16,512 bases of DNA from JANNSW01 sp031431235 (GCA_031431235.1 JANPDA010000276.1:1-16512), one strand, 5' to 3'; counted from the stretch's first letter, positions 6,520 to 13,472 are shown. Translations and numbers: made by a program. The notes: generated by a model not told the origin, from the letters alone.

Positions 6520-7458
6520 TCAGAGCTTCGTCGCCTTGCGCCCCTTCAGGCCCAGCATCTTGCGCGCTTCGGCAGGCGTCGCGACCTTGAGCGAGAGCGC
6601 CTCGATGATCTGGCGCACGCGGGCGACCTGCTCGGCATTGGAGGTCGCGAGCTGGCCCTTGCCGATGTAGAGGTTGTCCTCGAGCCCGACCCGGACATGT
6701 CCGCCAAGGATCGCCGACATGGTGACGAGTGGAAGCTGGGCACGGCCGGCTGCCGCGACCGAGAATGTGTAGTTGTCGCCGAGCAGCTTGTCGGCGGTCT
6801 GTTTCATGAACAGCAGGTTCTCAGGCTCCGCGCCGATGCCACCCAGGATGCCCAGCACGAACTGGACGAAGAGCGGCGCCTTGACAACGCCCTTGTTGAG
6901 GAAATGGGCGAGCGTATAGATGTGGCTCGCATCGTAGCATTCGAACTCGAAGCGGGCGCCGCGTTTCTCGCCCATCTCAGCCACGATCCACTCGATGTCG
7001 CGGAACGTGTTCTTGAACACGAAGTCGCGGCTGTTCTCGAGGTGCTGCAGCTCCCAGTCGTGGCGCCAATTGCGCGGCTTCTCGGCCATCGGGAAGAGGC
7101 CGAAATTCATCGTGCCCATGTTGAGCGAGCACAATTCCGGCTCGAGGCTGCGGGCGCCTTCGGTGCGCTCGTCGAGGCTCATGCCGGCGCCGCCACCAGT
7201 CGTGATGTTGATGACCGCGTCGGTCCTCTTGGCGATGCCCGGCACGAACGCGCGATAGACGTCGGGCGAAGGGGTCGGCCGGCCGGTCTCGGGCACGCGG
7301 GCATGCAGGTGCAGGATGGCGGCGCCGGCCTCGGCCGCGCCGATCGCGGAGGCCGCGATCTGATCGGGCGTCACCGGCAGATGCTCGCTCATCGACGGCG
7401 TGTGCACCGAGCCGGTGATGGCGCAGGAGATGATGACGGCGTCAGGCGCTCTGCTCAT
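6520..7458 (-). CDS. Beta-keto acid cleavage enzyme (BKACE, DUF849 family)
   Basis: A 312-residue TIM-barrel, zinc-dependent enzyme of the BKACE family. Its members condense a beta-keto acid with acetyl-CoA and release acetoacetate or acetoacetyl-CoA plus a new CoA ester or product; Kce of lysine fermentation and dehydrocarnitine-cleaving members are the best known. Visible markers: IISCAITGSVHTPSMSEHLP at the N-terminus, the zinc pair H50-L-H52-A-R, the INITTGGGAGMS strand, the LNMGTMNFG segment, and HVRVGLEDNLY holding the conserved Glu-Asp. Length is typical (about 310). ATG 7458 is chosen because the family N-terminus begins there and GGAG lies 6 nt upstream; the longer frame is unlikely. 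First gene of the BKACE-GNAT-SHMT-like operon. The substrate is not deducible, but the context suggests an amino or ammonium beta-keto acid. Confidence 0.92.
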   Translation of the reverse strand: MSRAPDAVIISCAITGSVHTPSMSEHLPVTPDQIAASAIGAAEAGAAILHLHARVPETGRPTPSPDVYRAFVPGIAKRTDAVINITTGGGAGMSLDERTEGARSLEPELCSLNMGTMNFGLFPMAEKPRNWRHDWELQHLENSRDFVFKNTFRDIEWIVAEMGEKRGARFEFECYDASHIYTLAHFLNKGVVKAPLFVQFVLGILGGIGAEPENLLFMKQTADKLLGDNYTFSVAAAGRAQLPLVTMSAILGGHVRVGLEDNLYIGKGQLATSNAEQVARVRQIIEALSLKVATPAEARKMLGLKGRKATKL

Positions 7459-7559
7459 GGGGGGGCTCCGGTCGGGTCGTGGGATTACCCCCGGACTGTG
7501 GAGCATGAGCCGCGCCGATGACAAGAGGCCGGCGCGAGGGTCGCCTCCGCAGGAAAATC

Positions 7560-7632
7560 GGTGACAGGCACTGAACTACCAGGAATCGCCATGCCTCGAG
7601 GCATTCGGGGATTGAATTCGGTGCCTGTCGCC
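7560..7632. repeat. REP-like palindromic element (GTGACAGGCAC type)
   Basis: GGTGACAGGCAC (7560-7571) is complementary to GTGCCTGTCGCC (7621-7632) with one G-T wobble. Between them lies a perfect 14-bp palindrome, ATGCCTCGAGGCAT (7591-7604), and GAATTC-like bases flank the right arm. The 73-bp unit sits in the gap between the BKACE start and the SIMPL gene stop. Extragenic repeats with GTGACAGGCACC cores, spread by REP-associated tyrosine transposases, are known in many proteobacteria. No transposase is nearby and no second copy is in this window. The rest of the 190-bp gap shows no clear gene. Confidence 0.6.
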
Positions 7633-7648
7633 AATTTGATCGAGCAAC

Positions 7649-8398
7649 CTATTCGATCGTCCATGTCATGGTGACAGCGATCTCGAGCGACTGCTCGCCC
7701 GCCTCGATCGGAACGGCCGATTCCGCTGCGATGGCCTTCGTGGCCATGAGTGGTCGCGGGCCAGAGTTGAAGGCCTGCTCCTCGATCCGCAGCACTGGGC
7801 CGAGCGTGACGCCGGCGGCCTCCGTATAGAGCTTCGCCCGCTTGGTGGCCTTGGTCACGGCCTCGCGCCGCGCCGCATCCGTGAGCTCGTCCGCTTTCGT
7901 CACGCCGAACTGGATGCCGTTGATCTGGTTCGATCCGACCTGCACCACCTCGTCCAGGATCTCGCCCAGCGTCTCCAGCGCCCGCACGCGGATGTGCAGC
8001 GTGTTCATCACCTGATAGCCGTTGATTTTCGGCGGCGTCCCGTCCTGCTTGTACTCGTAGCGTGGCTGCACCGAGAAATCCGATGTCTGCAGGTCCTTTG
8101 ACGCGAGCCCGCGCGATTTCAGCGTGTCGACCACCTGGCGCATCGCCTTGGTGTTGGCGGCGAGCGCGACGTTGGCGGTATCGCCCTCGGTCATGACCCC
8201 GACCATGATGGTCGCGAAATCAGGCACCGCCGAGGCCGAGCCCGTCGCCGACAGCGTGATCGTGCGTTCCTGGCGTTTCGGGTCCTGGGCCATGGCCGGC
8301 AGTGCTCCATTGACGACCGCCGCAAGGGCGAGCGCGATTGCAATGAGGGTCGAACGCGACATGAAGGGCCTTGTCCTCTGGACGGTACGAAGATGCAT
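7649..8398 (-). CDS. SIMPL-domain (DUF541) exported protein
   Basis: A 249-residue protein of the SIMPL/DUF541 family. A signal peptide covers residues 1-37: a basic n-region, the hydrophobic STLIAIALALAAVVNGAL, and AMA before Gln38. The mature part begins with RTITLSATGSASAVPDFATI, the strand repeat typical of the family, continues with a helical segment (MRQVVDTLKSRGLASKDLQTSDFSV), and ends with SLEIAVTMTWTIE. The family is periplasmic and of uncertain function; some members are linked to oxidative stress or signalling. ATG 8398 is chosen because GGAGG lies 7 nt upstream; an internal ATG at 8362 also gives a good signal peptide and is possible. The gene is divergent from the tRNA gene and shows no operon partner. 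Confidence 0.87.
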   Translation of the reverse strand: MHLRTVQRTRPFMSRSTLIAIALALAAVVNGALPAMAQDPKRQERTITLSATGSASAVPDFATIMVGVMTEGDTANVALAANTKAMRQVVDTLKSRGLASKDLQTSDFSVQPRYEYKQDGTPPKINGYQVMNTLHIRVRALETLGEILDEVVQVGSNQINGIQFGVTKADELTDAARREAVTKATKRAKLYTEAAGVTLGPVLRIEEQAFNSGPRPLMATKAIAAESAVPIEAGEQSLEIAVTMTWTIE

Positions 8399-8482
8399 CG
8401 TCGAGCCTCCATTCCGTCCTCGCGATTGCGGCCGATTGATGCCGGTCGGGCGTCGGCGCCCTTTCCGCCGGGGCAATTCTGC

Positions 8483-8488
8483 TATAGG
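8483..8488 (+). promoter_or_regulatory. Possible -10 box of the tRNA gene
   Basis: TATAGG in the context TGCTATAGGG lies 26 bp before the tRNA 5' end, a suitable distance for a -10 element. No convincing -35 hexamer is seen at the usual spacing, so the call is weak. Confidence 0.3.
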
Positions 8489-8514
8489 GACGTCATCGCT
8501 GCGATGCTGCGCAT

Positions 8515-8591
8515 GGGCCTGTAGCTCAATTGGTCAGAGCCGACGGCTCATAACCGTCTGGTTGCAGGTTCAAGTCCTGCCGGGCCCACCA
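8515..8591 (+). tRNA. tRNA with CAU anticodon (tRNA-Ile2 or elongator tRNA-Met)
   Basis: A complete 77-nt cloverleaf. The acceptor stem is GGGCCTG (8515-8521) with CGGGCCC (8581-8587), including one T-G wobble. The D stem is GCTC/GAGC (8524-8527, 8538-8541), the anticodon stem GACGG/CCGTC (8543-8547, 8555-8559) with loop CTCATAA, the T stem GCAGG/CCTGC with TTCAAGT. The anticodon CAT is at 8550-8552, the discriminator is A8588, and CCA is encoded at 8589-8591. The G1-C72 pair and lack of three G-C pairs under the anticodon loop exclude initiator tRNA. The GGGCC acceptor and GGCTCATAACC anticodon arm resemble tRNA-Ile2, whose C34 is changed to lysidine by TilS to read AUA, more than elongator tRNA-Met. 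That choice is inferred. Confidence 0.95.
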
Positions 8592-8628
8592 GCAGCAGCC
8601 GCGGGGTCGCGAAAGAAGGAGCGCACGC

Positions 8629-9261
8629 TTGGCGGGAAATCCGGAGCTGATCGACTACTACCGCAAGACTCACGAGCGGCGCGTGTATGGGACGAGCTCG
8701 GTCAAATACCTCCGGTTCCTGCGGCCTTGGATTCGCATCGCCGCGCCGAAGTCCATTCTCGACTACGGCTGCGGCCAGAGCCGGTTCCTGGACATCCTCG
8801 GGCTCGGCGAGGACGTGGCGCTCTGGCGCTATGATCCGGCAATCGCCGAGTACGCCGGCAAGCCGGCTGTGCCAGCCGACCTCCTCGTCAACATCGACGT
8901 GCTCGAGCATATCGACGAGAAGGACGTGGACGGCGTGCTCGCCGACATGCGTGCGGCGTCGCGCCGGGCGCTGATCGTGGTCGACACCAAGGCCGCCAAG
9001 CACACGCTGCCCGACGGTCGAAATGCCCATGTCACCTTGAAGCCGCATCGCTGGTGGCGTGAGCGGATCGCCGCCCATTTCGGGTTGGCGGAGCCGATCG
9101 CGACGCCGCGCCGGACCCGCGCCAGCTTCAAGACCTGGGTCTCGGCTCCGGCCGAGCGCATGCGCTATCGACTGCTCCGCTTGGAGGAGGACGCCCGTCA
9201 CGTGGCGCGCTGGGCGCAAGGGCGGCACAACGAGCACTGGAAGGTCTCGACGACCAAGTAG
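8629..9261 (+). CDS. Class I SAM-dependent methyltransferase, TTG start
   Basis: A 210-residue protein with a Rossmann-type methyltransferase core. Motif I is SILDYGCGQSRFLD at 42-55, an acidic post-I residue lies in RYDPAI near 68-72, and LLVNIDVLEHIDEKD at 85-99 is the motif IV region typical of Methyltransf_11/23-like enzymes. The C-terminal third is basic with many Arg. The start is TTG 8629, supported by AAGGAG 7 nt upstream; no ATG fits the conserved N-terminus. The acceptor is unknown; small molecules, lipids or sugars are all possible. It starts 37 nt after the tRNA and is co-directional, so it may be read from the tRNA promoter. It converges with argJ across 55 bp that show no convincing terminator. 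Confidence 0.82.
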   Translation: MAGNPELIDYYRKTHERRVYGTSSVKYLRFLRPWIRIAAPKSILDYGCGQSRFLDILGLGEDVALWRYDPAIAEYAGKPAVPADLLVNIDVLEHIDEKDVDGVLADMRAASRRALIVVDTKAAKHTLPDGRNAHVTLKPHRWWRERIAAHFGLAEPIATPRRTRASFKTWVSAPAERMRYRLLRLEEDARHVARWAQGRHNEHWKVSTTK

Positions 9262-9316
9262 GCTGGCGGAACCGGTGCCGTGCGCCACATCGAACATCGG
9301 GCCGCGCTAATCCAAC

Positions 9317-10567
9317 CTACGACCGATAATCCGCGTTGATCGCCACGTAGTCGGCCGACAGATCGCAGGTCCAGACGGTCGCCGTGCCTTGCGCAATTCC
9401 AACATCGACGGCAATCGCGAGCTCGCGGCCCTTGAAGTAGGCGGCGCCCGCATCCTCGGTGTAGCCGGGGGAGACCTCGCCTGCCCGGGCGACCTCGATA
9501 TCGCCGAAGCGGATGGCGAGACGATCGCGGTCGGCGGCCTCGCCCGACTTGCCCACCGCCATCACTATGCGGCCCCAGTTCGGATCCTGACCGGCAATCG
9601 CCGTCTTCACGAGGGGCGAGTTGGCGATCGAGAGGCCGATTCTGCGGGCGGAAGCACGGTTCTCGGCGCCGGTCACGGTGATTGCGACGAACTTGGTCAG
9701 CCCCTCGCCGTCCTTGGCGACCATCAGCGCGAGGTCGTGCAGCACCTCGTGCAGCGCGCGACGGAAATCGGTGGCGAACGGATCGGCGGCATCGGCAATC
9801 GTCGGCGCGCCGCGCTTGCCGGCTGCACCGGTTGCGAAACAGAGCAGCGTGTCGCTGGTCGAGGTGTCGCCGTCGACGCTGACGCAGTTGAACGTCGTCT
9901 GTGCGCCTTCGACCAGCATCACCTGCAGCGCGCGGGCGCCAACGGGCGCGTCGGTCGCGACGAACGAGAGCATCGTCGCCATGTCGGGCGCGATCATGCC
10001 GGCGCCCTTGGCGATGCCGTTGATGGTGACCTCGATGCCGCCCACTTTCGCGCGCCGCGACGCAAGCTTTGGATAGGTGTCGGTCGTCATGATCGCGCGG
10101 GCGGCATCGCTCCAGCGGTCGGTGCTGGCTTTCGTGGCGAGGCCGGCGAGCTGGGTCGTGATCTTGCCGGCCTCGAGCGGCTGGCCGATGACGCCGGTCG
10201 AGGCGATGAAGATCTCGCCCGGCTTGGCGCCGGTCAGGGCCGCCGCCGCCTCGGCGGTTGCCGCCACGGTCTCGATGCCACGCTTGCCGGTGAAAGCGTT
10301 GGCATTGCCCGAGTTGACGACGAGCGCCCGGGCACGCCCCTCGATCAGGCCTTTGCGGCACCAGTCGACCGGGGCCGAGCGGGTTTTCGATCGCGTAAGG
10401 ACGCCCGCGACGCTGGTGCCGGGATCGAACAGGCCGAGCAGGAGGTCGGTGCGGCCCTGGTACTTGATGCCGGCTTCGGCGGTCGCGAAGCGCACGCCTT
10501 CGACTGCCGGCATGACCGAAAGGATTGCAGGAGCGAATGGCGACACTTTCGAGCCACTGGAAGCCAC
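9317..10567 (-). CDS. argJ: Bifunctional ornithine acetyltransferase / N-acetylglutamate synthase ArgJ
   Basis: A 416-residue cytoplasmic enzyme of arginine biosynthesis. It moves the acetyl group from N-acetylornithine to glutamate, and some forms also make N-acetylglutamate from acetyl-CoA. The hallmark is the self-cleavage site KGAGMIAPDMATML at 187-200: cleavage before Thr198 makes the alpha and beta chains and frees the nucleophile. Other conserved parts are SGNANAFTG at 86-94, STGVIGQPL at 123-131, NCVSVDGDTSTSDT, and the C-terminal DLSADYVAINADYRS. Length is normal. The start is GTG 10567 with GGAGGG 7 nt upstream. It follows the parvulin gene by 35 nt on the same strand, a pairing seen in many alphaproteobacteria, so the two probably share a transcript. 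Confidence 0.97.
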   Translation of the reverse strand: MASSGSKVSPFAPAILSVMPAVEGVRFATAEAGIKYQGRTDLLLGLFDPGTSVAGVLTRSKTRSAPVDWCRKGLIEGRARALVVNSGNANAFTGKRGIETVAATAEAAAALTGAKPGEIFIASTGVIGQPLEAGKITTQLAGLATKASTDRWSDAARAIMTTDTYPKLASRRAKVGGIEVTINGIAKGAGMIAPDMATMLSFVATDAPVGARALQVMLVEGAQTTFNCVSVDGDTSTSDTLLCFATGAAGKRGAPTIADAADPFATDFRRALHEVLHDLALMVAKDGEGLTKFVAITVTGAENRASARRIGLSIANSPLVKTAIAGQDPNWGRIVMAVGKSGEAADRDRLAIRFGDIEVARAGEVSPGYTEDAGAAYFKGRELAIAVDVGIAQGTATVWTCDLSADYVAINADYRS

Positions 10568-10602
10568 GATCGATCCCTCCGCTCTCGTGCCTGCTCAGCC
10601 TG

Positions 10603-11514
10603 CTATTGTGCGATGCCCTGACCCGCGCCCTGCGCCTTCAAAGCCTCGTCCAGGATCTCGATTTTTGCGGTGCTGCGCAAGCCCTGCATGACCTCTTGCG
10701 CCTTGCGTTGCACCAGCGAGGTCATGATCTTCGACTTCACGGTTTCGAATGGCGGAAAAGCACGCATACGCTTGTCCTCGACCTTGATGATGTGCCAGCC
10801 GAACTGGGTCTCGATCGGCGCGCTGGTCATCTCGCCCGGCTTCAGCGCGAACGCCGCGTCCTCGAACGGTTTCACCATCTGACCACGCGAAAAATAGCCG
10901 AGATCGCCACCATTGGCACCAGAGCCCGGATCCTGCGACTTCTCCTTGGCGACCGTCTCGAACGCGTCGCCATTGCCGATCAGCTCGATCACCTGGTGCG
11001 CCTCCTCCTTGGTTTTCACCAGGATGTGGCGGGCGCGGATCTCCTCCTGCGGTGTGATCTTGGCGGCCTGATCGTCGTAGATCTTCTTGGCCTCTGCCTC
11101 GCTGGCAGCCGAGCCGATGGTTTTCTCGAAGAAGGCGTCGCGCAGCGCCCGGTTGCGATAATAGGCGAGGCGCTGGTCGAAGGAAGGGTCGGTGCCCAGA
11201 TTTTGCTTCTCGCCCGCCGCAGCCATCAGGGCGTTCTCGATCAGATACTCGACCAGCACCCGCGTGCGCTGGTCTTCAGGCACGCTGCTCAGCTCCGGCC
11301 CGATCTCGACGGAGGCAAGGCGCAGATCGGCCTCGGTGATATCGCGGCCATCGACGCGGGCAATCACCTTGTCCTCCGCCTGGGCGGGGAGGCTGGCTGC
11401 GATACTGGTCGCAACGAGGGCGGAAAGGAGGATGCGGGAGGCATTGGAGAGGAGGCGCAAATCCGTGGTCCTTTTGCTCGTTTGGGCCACCATGGCGGCA
11501 ATGGGGGCATGCAT
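10603..11514 (-). CDS. Parvulin-type peptidyl-prolyl cis-trans isomerase, exported
   Basis: A 303-residue protein with a signal peptide, a SurA/PrsA-like helical N-region and a parvulin domain. The hydrophobic SRILLSALVATSIAASLPAQA at about 26-46 is the signal peptide, with cleavage before Glu47. VIARVDGRDITEADL follows, the usual opening of this family. The parvulin core spans about 160-248: RARHILVKTKEEA, FETVAKEKSQDPGSGANGGDLGYFSRGQM, PFEDAAFALKPGEMT, and TQFGWHIIKVEDKR. It assists folding of exported proteins in the periplasm. ATG 11514 is chosen with low certainty, since only a weak AAGG precedes it; ATG 11493 would shorten the n-region. Upstream lies a 258-bp gap shared with the divergent cold-shock gene. 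argJ follows at 35 nt. Confidence 0.9.
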   Translation of the reverse strand: MHAPIAAMVAQTSKRTTDLRLLSNASRILLSALVATSIAASLPAQAEDKVIARVDGRDITEADLRLASVEIGPELSSVPEDQRTRVLVEYLIENALMAAAGEKQNLGTDPSFDQRLAYYRNRALRDAFFEKTIGSAASEAEAKKIYDDQAAKITPQEEIRARHILVKTKEEAHQVIELIGNGDAFETVAKEKSQDPGSGANGGDLGYFSRGQMVKPFEDAAFALKPGEMTSAPIETQFGWHIIKVEDKRMRAFPPFETVKSKIMTSLVQRKAQEVMQGLRSTAKIEILDEALKAQGAGQGIAQ

Positions 11515-11581
11515 AGCCTTCGACCGTGGCAATTGCAAAGCGACGAATGCGGAATCGAGAATCTTCGGGCTCACGCTGTCG

Positions 11582-11611
11582 ATGCCCTTGTGGATCGCGC
11601 GAAAAGGGCAT
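11582..11611. repeat. 8-bp inverted repeat in the parvulin/cold-shock divergent region
   Basis: ATGCCCTT (11582-11589) and AAGGGCAT (11604-11611) are exact complements across 14 nt. It lies in the 258-bp gap 11515-11772 and could be an operator or a leader hairpin. The rest of the gap includes an AT-richer CATATATGG stretch (11609-11617) that may hold a promoter, but no confident -35/-10 pair is seen. Confidence 0.3.
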
Positions 11612-11772
11612 ATATGGATGCTATCGACTTTGGCCGGACCACCGGGCCGCTCCGCTTCGGCACTGCCGAGCGCAGGTTCTGACCCCCCAAAAATCGACAA
11701 GCTGGGACTGTGCGCGCACCACGGTGCAAATACGGTCTCTTGGACTAACGACTGATCGATGAAAGAACGTTG

Positions 11773-11982
11773 ATGAATAAGGGCACTGTGAAGTTCTACA
11801 ATGACCAAAAGGGTTTCGGCTTCATCACGCCGGACGCTGGCGGCAAGGACGTGTTCGTCCACGCGACGGCGCTTGAGCGCGCCGGAATGCGCGGTCTCGT
11901 GGAGGGCCAGAAGGTCTCCTACGACACCCAGGAAGACCGCCGCACCGGCAAGATCGCCGTGAACACCATCCAGGCCGCGTAA
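11773..11982 (+). CDS. Cold-shock domain protein (CspA family)
   Basis: A 69-residue single cold-shock domain. It reads MNKGTVKFYNDQKGFGFITP, with RNP1 as KGFGFI at about 14-19 and RNP2 as VFVHATA at about 29-35, followed by the GLVEGQKVSYDT strand. It is the usual length for CspA proteins, which bind single-stranded RNA or DNA and melt RNA structure. ATG 11773 is chosen over the TTG just before it because the family starts at M-x-x-G-T-V-K. Upstream GAAAG is a weak ribosome-binding site. It stands alone, followed by a strong hairpin. Whether it is cold-induced cannot be read from sequence, since many alphaproteobacterial copies are constitutive. Confidence 0.95.
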   Translation: MNKGTVKFYNDQKGFGFITPDAGGKDVFVHATALERAGMRGLVEGQKVSYDTQEDRRTGKIAVNTIQAA

Positions 11983-12044
11983 GCGACCAAGTTGACGGGC
12001 GCCGATGCCGCATGGCAGCAGCACCCGAGCAACGCTGGACAAGG

Positions 12045-12073
12045 CAAAGCCGCTCTCACTGAGGGCGGCTTTG
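12045..12073 (+). terminator. Terminator hairpin after the cold-shock gene
   Basis: CAAAGCCGCTCTC (12045-12057) pairs with GAGGGCGGCTTTG (12061-12073), a 13-bp stem with one T-G wobble and a 3-nt ACT loop. The AAA/TTT ends put the T-run in the stem, and TCGTTTC follows. It lies 62 nt after the stop of the cold-shock gene, which is typical for these genes. Confidence 0.75.
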
Positions 12074-12108
12074 TCGTTTCCGAGGGACGAGCCTCGAATG
12101 GATCTGCC

Positions 12109-12435
12109 ATGGCAAACTCTCAGGCGCTTGGCGCGTCGGACCTTTCGCCCTGCCAGCAATGCGGCGCGTGCTGCTCCACGTCGGCCGAGTGGCCGCGCTT
12201 CAGCACCGAGACCGACGCCGCGCTCGACCTGATCCCGCTCGAGCTGGTCGATCCGGGGCTTGGCCGGATGCGTTGCGTCGGCGATCGCTGTGCGGCGCTC
12301 ACGGGCAAGGTCGGGGTCGCAACCGCCTGCTCGATCTATGCGATCCGCCCCGATGTTTGCCGTGCTTGCGAGCCAGGCGATGATGCCTGCTCAATGGCCA
12401 GGGCCAGACATGGCCTGCCGCCACTCCGAGGTTAA
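12109..12435 (+). CDS. YkgJ-type cysteine-cluster (zinc/iron-chelate) protein
   Basis: A 108-residue cytoplasmic protein of the YkgJ/CxxCxxCC family. Ten Cys are present, at about 15, 18, 21, 22, 56, 61, 74, 84, 87 and 94. The signature is CQQCGACC at 15-22, then RCVGDRCAAL at 55-64, CSIYAIRPDVCRACEPG at 74-90. The pattern suggests a bound metal or Fe-S cluster; the biochemical role is unknown. The ATG at 12109 gives the usual short N-terminus before the first cysteines; a longer in-frame extension would run through the upstream terminator and is unlikely. No strong ribosome-binding site is seen. It is followed by a perfect 9-bp hairpin and a membrane protein on the same strand. Confidence 0.85.
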   Translation: MANSQALGASDLSPCQQCGACCSTSAEWPRFSTETDAALDLIPLELVDPGLGRMRCVGDRCAALTGKVGVATACSIYAIRPDVCRACEPGDDACSMARARHGLPPLRG

Positions 12436-12448
12436 CTCGCTCGTAAAA

Positions 12449-12472
12449 CCTCACGCGTAGGATCGCGTGAGG
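12449..12472. terminator. Perfect 9-bp hairpin, U-tract on the minus strand
   Basis: CCTCACGCG (12449-12457) and CGCGTGAGG (12464-12472) pair exactly around a 6-nt loop. On the plus strand no T-run follows, but four A bases precede it, so the minus-strand RNA would end in UUUU. It lies 13 nt after the YkgJ stop. It may end transcription after YkgJ or stop read-through from the minus-strand membrane gene downstream. Confidence 0.5.
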
Positions 12473-12497
12473 TCGTCCTCAACGGGTTTGCGTCACC

Positions 12498-12932
12498 ATG
12501 GCCATGCTCACTATTGCCACCCCGCTCGTGCTTCTCGCGCTCGGGGCAGCTTTCAACTTGTGGCGCGGCACGGTGCCGAACTGGCTCGTGATCGCGCTCG
12601 TTGCCGCGTTCCCGGTGACCGCTTTCGTCTCCGGCATGTCGCTCGCCGATACTGGCTGGCATCTGCTCGCCTTCGTGCTCGTGCTGGCGGGCGTGCTCGG
12701 CCTGTTCGCGCTCGGCCTGGTCGCGGGCGGCGCCGGCAAGCTGATGGCCGCGACCGCACTCTGGATGACACCGGGTGTGGCGCTGTGGTTCCTGGCTGGC
12801 GGCGTCGGCATCGGCATCGGCTTCCTGATCGCAGCGCAGATGCTGCCGAGCGCGCGCGCCAAACTGCTCGGCACGCGCTTTGCGGCCGTCGTGTCGGCGC
12901 TCGGCGCAGCGTTCCTGCTCGCAGCCGCCTGA
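12498..12932 (+). CDS. CpaA-like (A24 prepilin-peptidase family) membrane protein without catalytic Asp
   Basis: A 144-residue protein with about five hydrophobic segments. It resembles the small CpaA form of the A24 prepilin peptidase domain: a first helix ending in FNLWRGTVPNWL (20-30), and a later VAGGAGKLMAATALWMTPG (75-93) where CpaA has GGGDxKLxAAxALW. A24 peptidases use two Asp, one before the IPN motif and one in GxGD. Here the first is Asn20 and the second Ala79, though Lys81 and the surrounding residues are kept. It is therefore unlikely to cut prepilins and may be a degenerate relative with another role. No pilin, cpaB or tad genes are nearby. The first ATG (12498) is taken; a second lies two codons later, and neither has a clear ribosome-binding site. 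Confidence 0.65.
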   Translation: MAMLTIATPLVLLALGAAFNLWRGTVPNWLVIALVAAFPVTAFVSGMSLADTGWHLLAFVLVLAGVLGLFALGLVAGGAGKLMAATALWMTPGVALWFLAGGVGIGIGFLIAAQMLPSARAKLLGTRFAAVVSALGAAFLLAAA

Positions 12933-12941
12933 CCGCTTCTG

Positions 12942-13472
12942 CTACCCGTGCCCTGCATCCGCGGTCGTCGCGGCCTGCGTCTGCCTGAGTGCGCGCCGTA
13001 CCTTGCCCCAGATCCAGGCGAACGACACGAGGATCTTCAACAGCGTCAGCGCAAAGAACATCCGGAACACGAAGGCATACCAGACGAAACTGGGCAGATC
13101 GCGGTTCATGGACAAGGGGCTGACCGAGATGTCGAAGTGCTCCATCCAGTCGAAGAAAGCGCCACGCAGCACGAGGTCGAGCGTAAAGAACACCATGCTG
13201 AGATAAAATGCCTTGCCCTCGGCAAACAGCGTGAGGTCGGCAAATCGTTGCAGCGCAATCAGGCTGGCGACGAACACCACGAAGAACAGCGCCATCAGCA
13301 CCGCCATGGTTCGATAGTATCCCAGCACCCGCCGCAGCGTTTCGGCTGAGAACGAGAAATCGACCGATTGCTCGATGTCCTCGTGCTTGCGGTCGTGCAC
13401 GAACAGCACGAACACGCTGGCGATGATCATGGCGAGGCTGTTGGCGATGGCGAAGATGACGGGCCAGGACAT
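12942..13472 (-). CDS. Four-helix membrane protein, function unknown
   Basis: A 176-residue integral membrane protein. Four hydrophobic segments are visible: about 3-25 (VIFAIANSLAMIIASVFVLF), 53-76 (MAVLMALFFVVFVASLIAL), 85-103 (AFYLSMVFFTLDLVLRGAFF), and 126-153 (FVWYAFVFRMFFALTLLKIL). Loops carry charged, His-rich stretches such as HDRKHEDIEQ and the C-terminus is basic. I do not recognise a family. ATG 13472 is taken because the first helix follows at once; the longer frame to 13532 has an unlikely polar start. It converges with the CpaA-like gene, 9 nt apart with no terminator, and is divergent from the cyclotransferase-like gene. Confidence 0.7.
   Translation of the reverse strand: MSWPVIFAIANSLAMIIASVFVLFVHDRKHEDIEQSVDFSFSAETLRRVLGYYRTMAVLMALFFVVFVASLIALQRFADLTLFAEGKAFYLSMVFFTLDLVLRGAFFDWMEHFDISVSPLSMNRDLPSFVWYAFVFRMFFALTLLKILVSFAWIWGKVRRALRQTQAATTADAGHG

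Noticed and set aside
8515..9261. The tRNA 3' end as an attachment site for an integrated element
   Set aside because: No integrase and no repeat of the tRNA 3' end is seen downstream within the window; the neighbouring genes look native.
9389..10621. A 410-codon + strand frame opposite argJ
   Set aside because: argJ is unambiguous with its cleavage motif; the opposite frame has no domain.
11992..12108. An N-terminal extension of the YkgJ-type protein
   Set aside because: It would translate the terminator hairpin at 12045-12073 and adds no family-conserved sequence.
11515..12159. An N-terminal extension of the parvulin frame through the cold-shock gene to 12159
   Set aside because: The signal peptide begins near 11514, and the extension would run antisense through the whole cold-shock gene.
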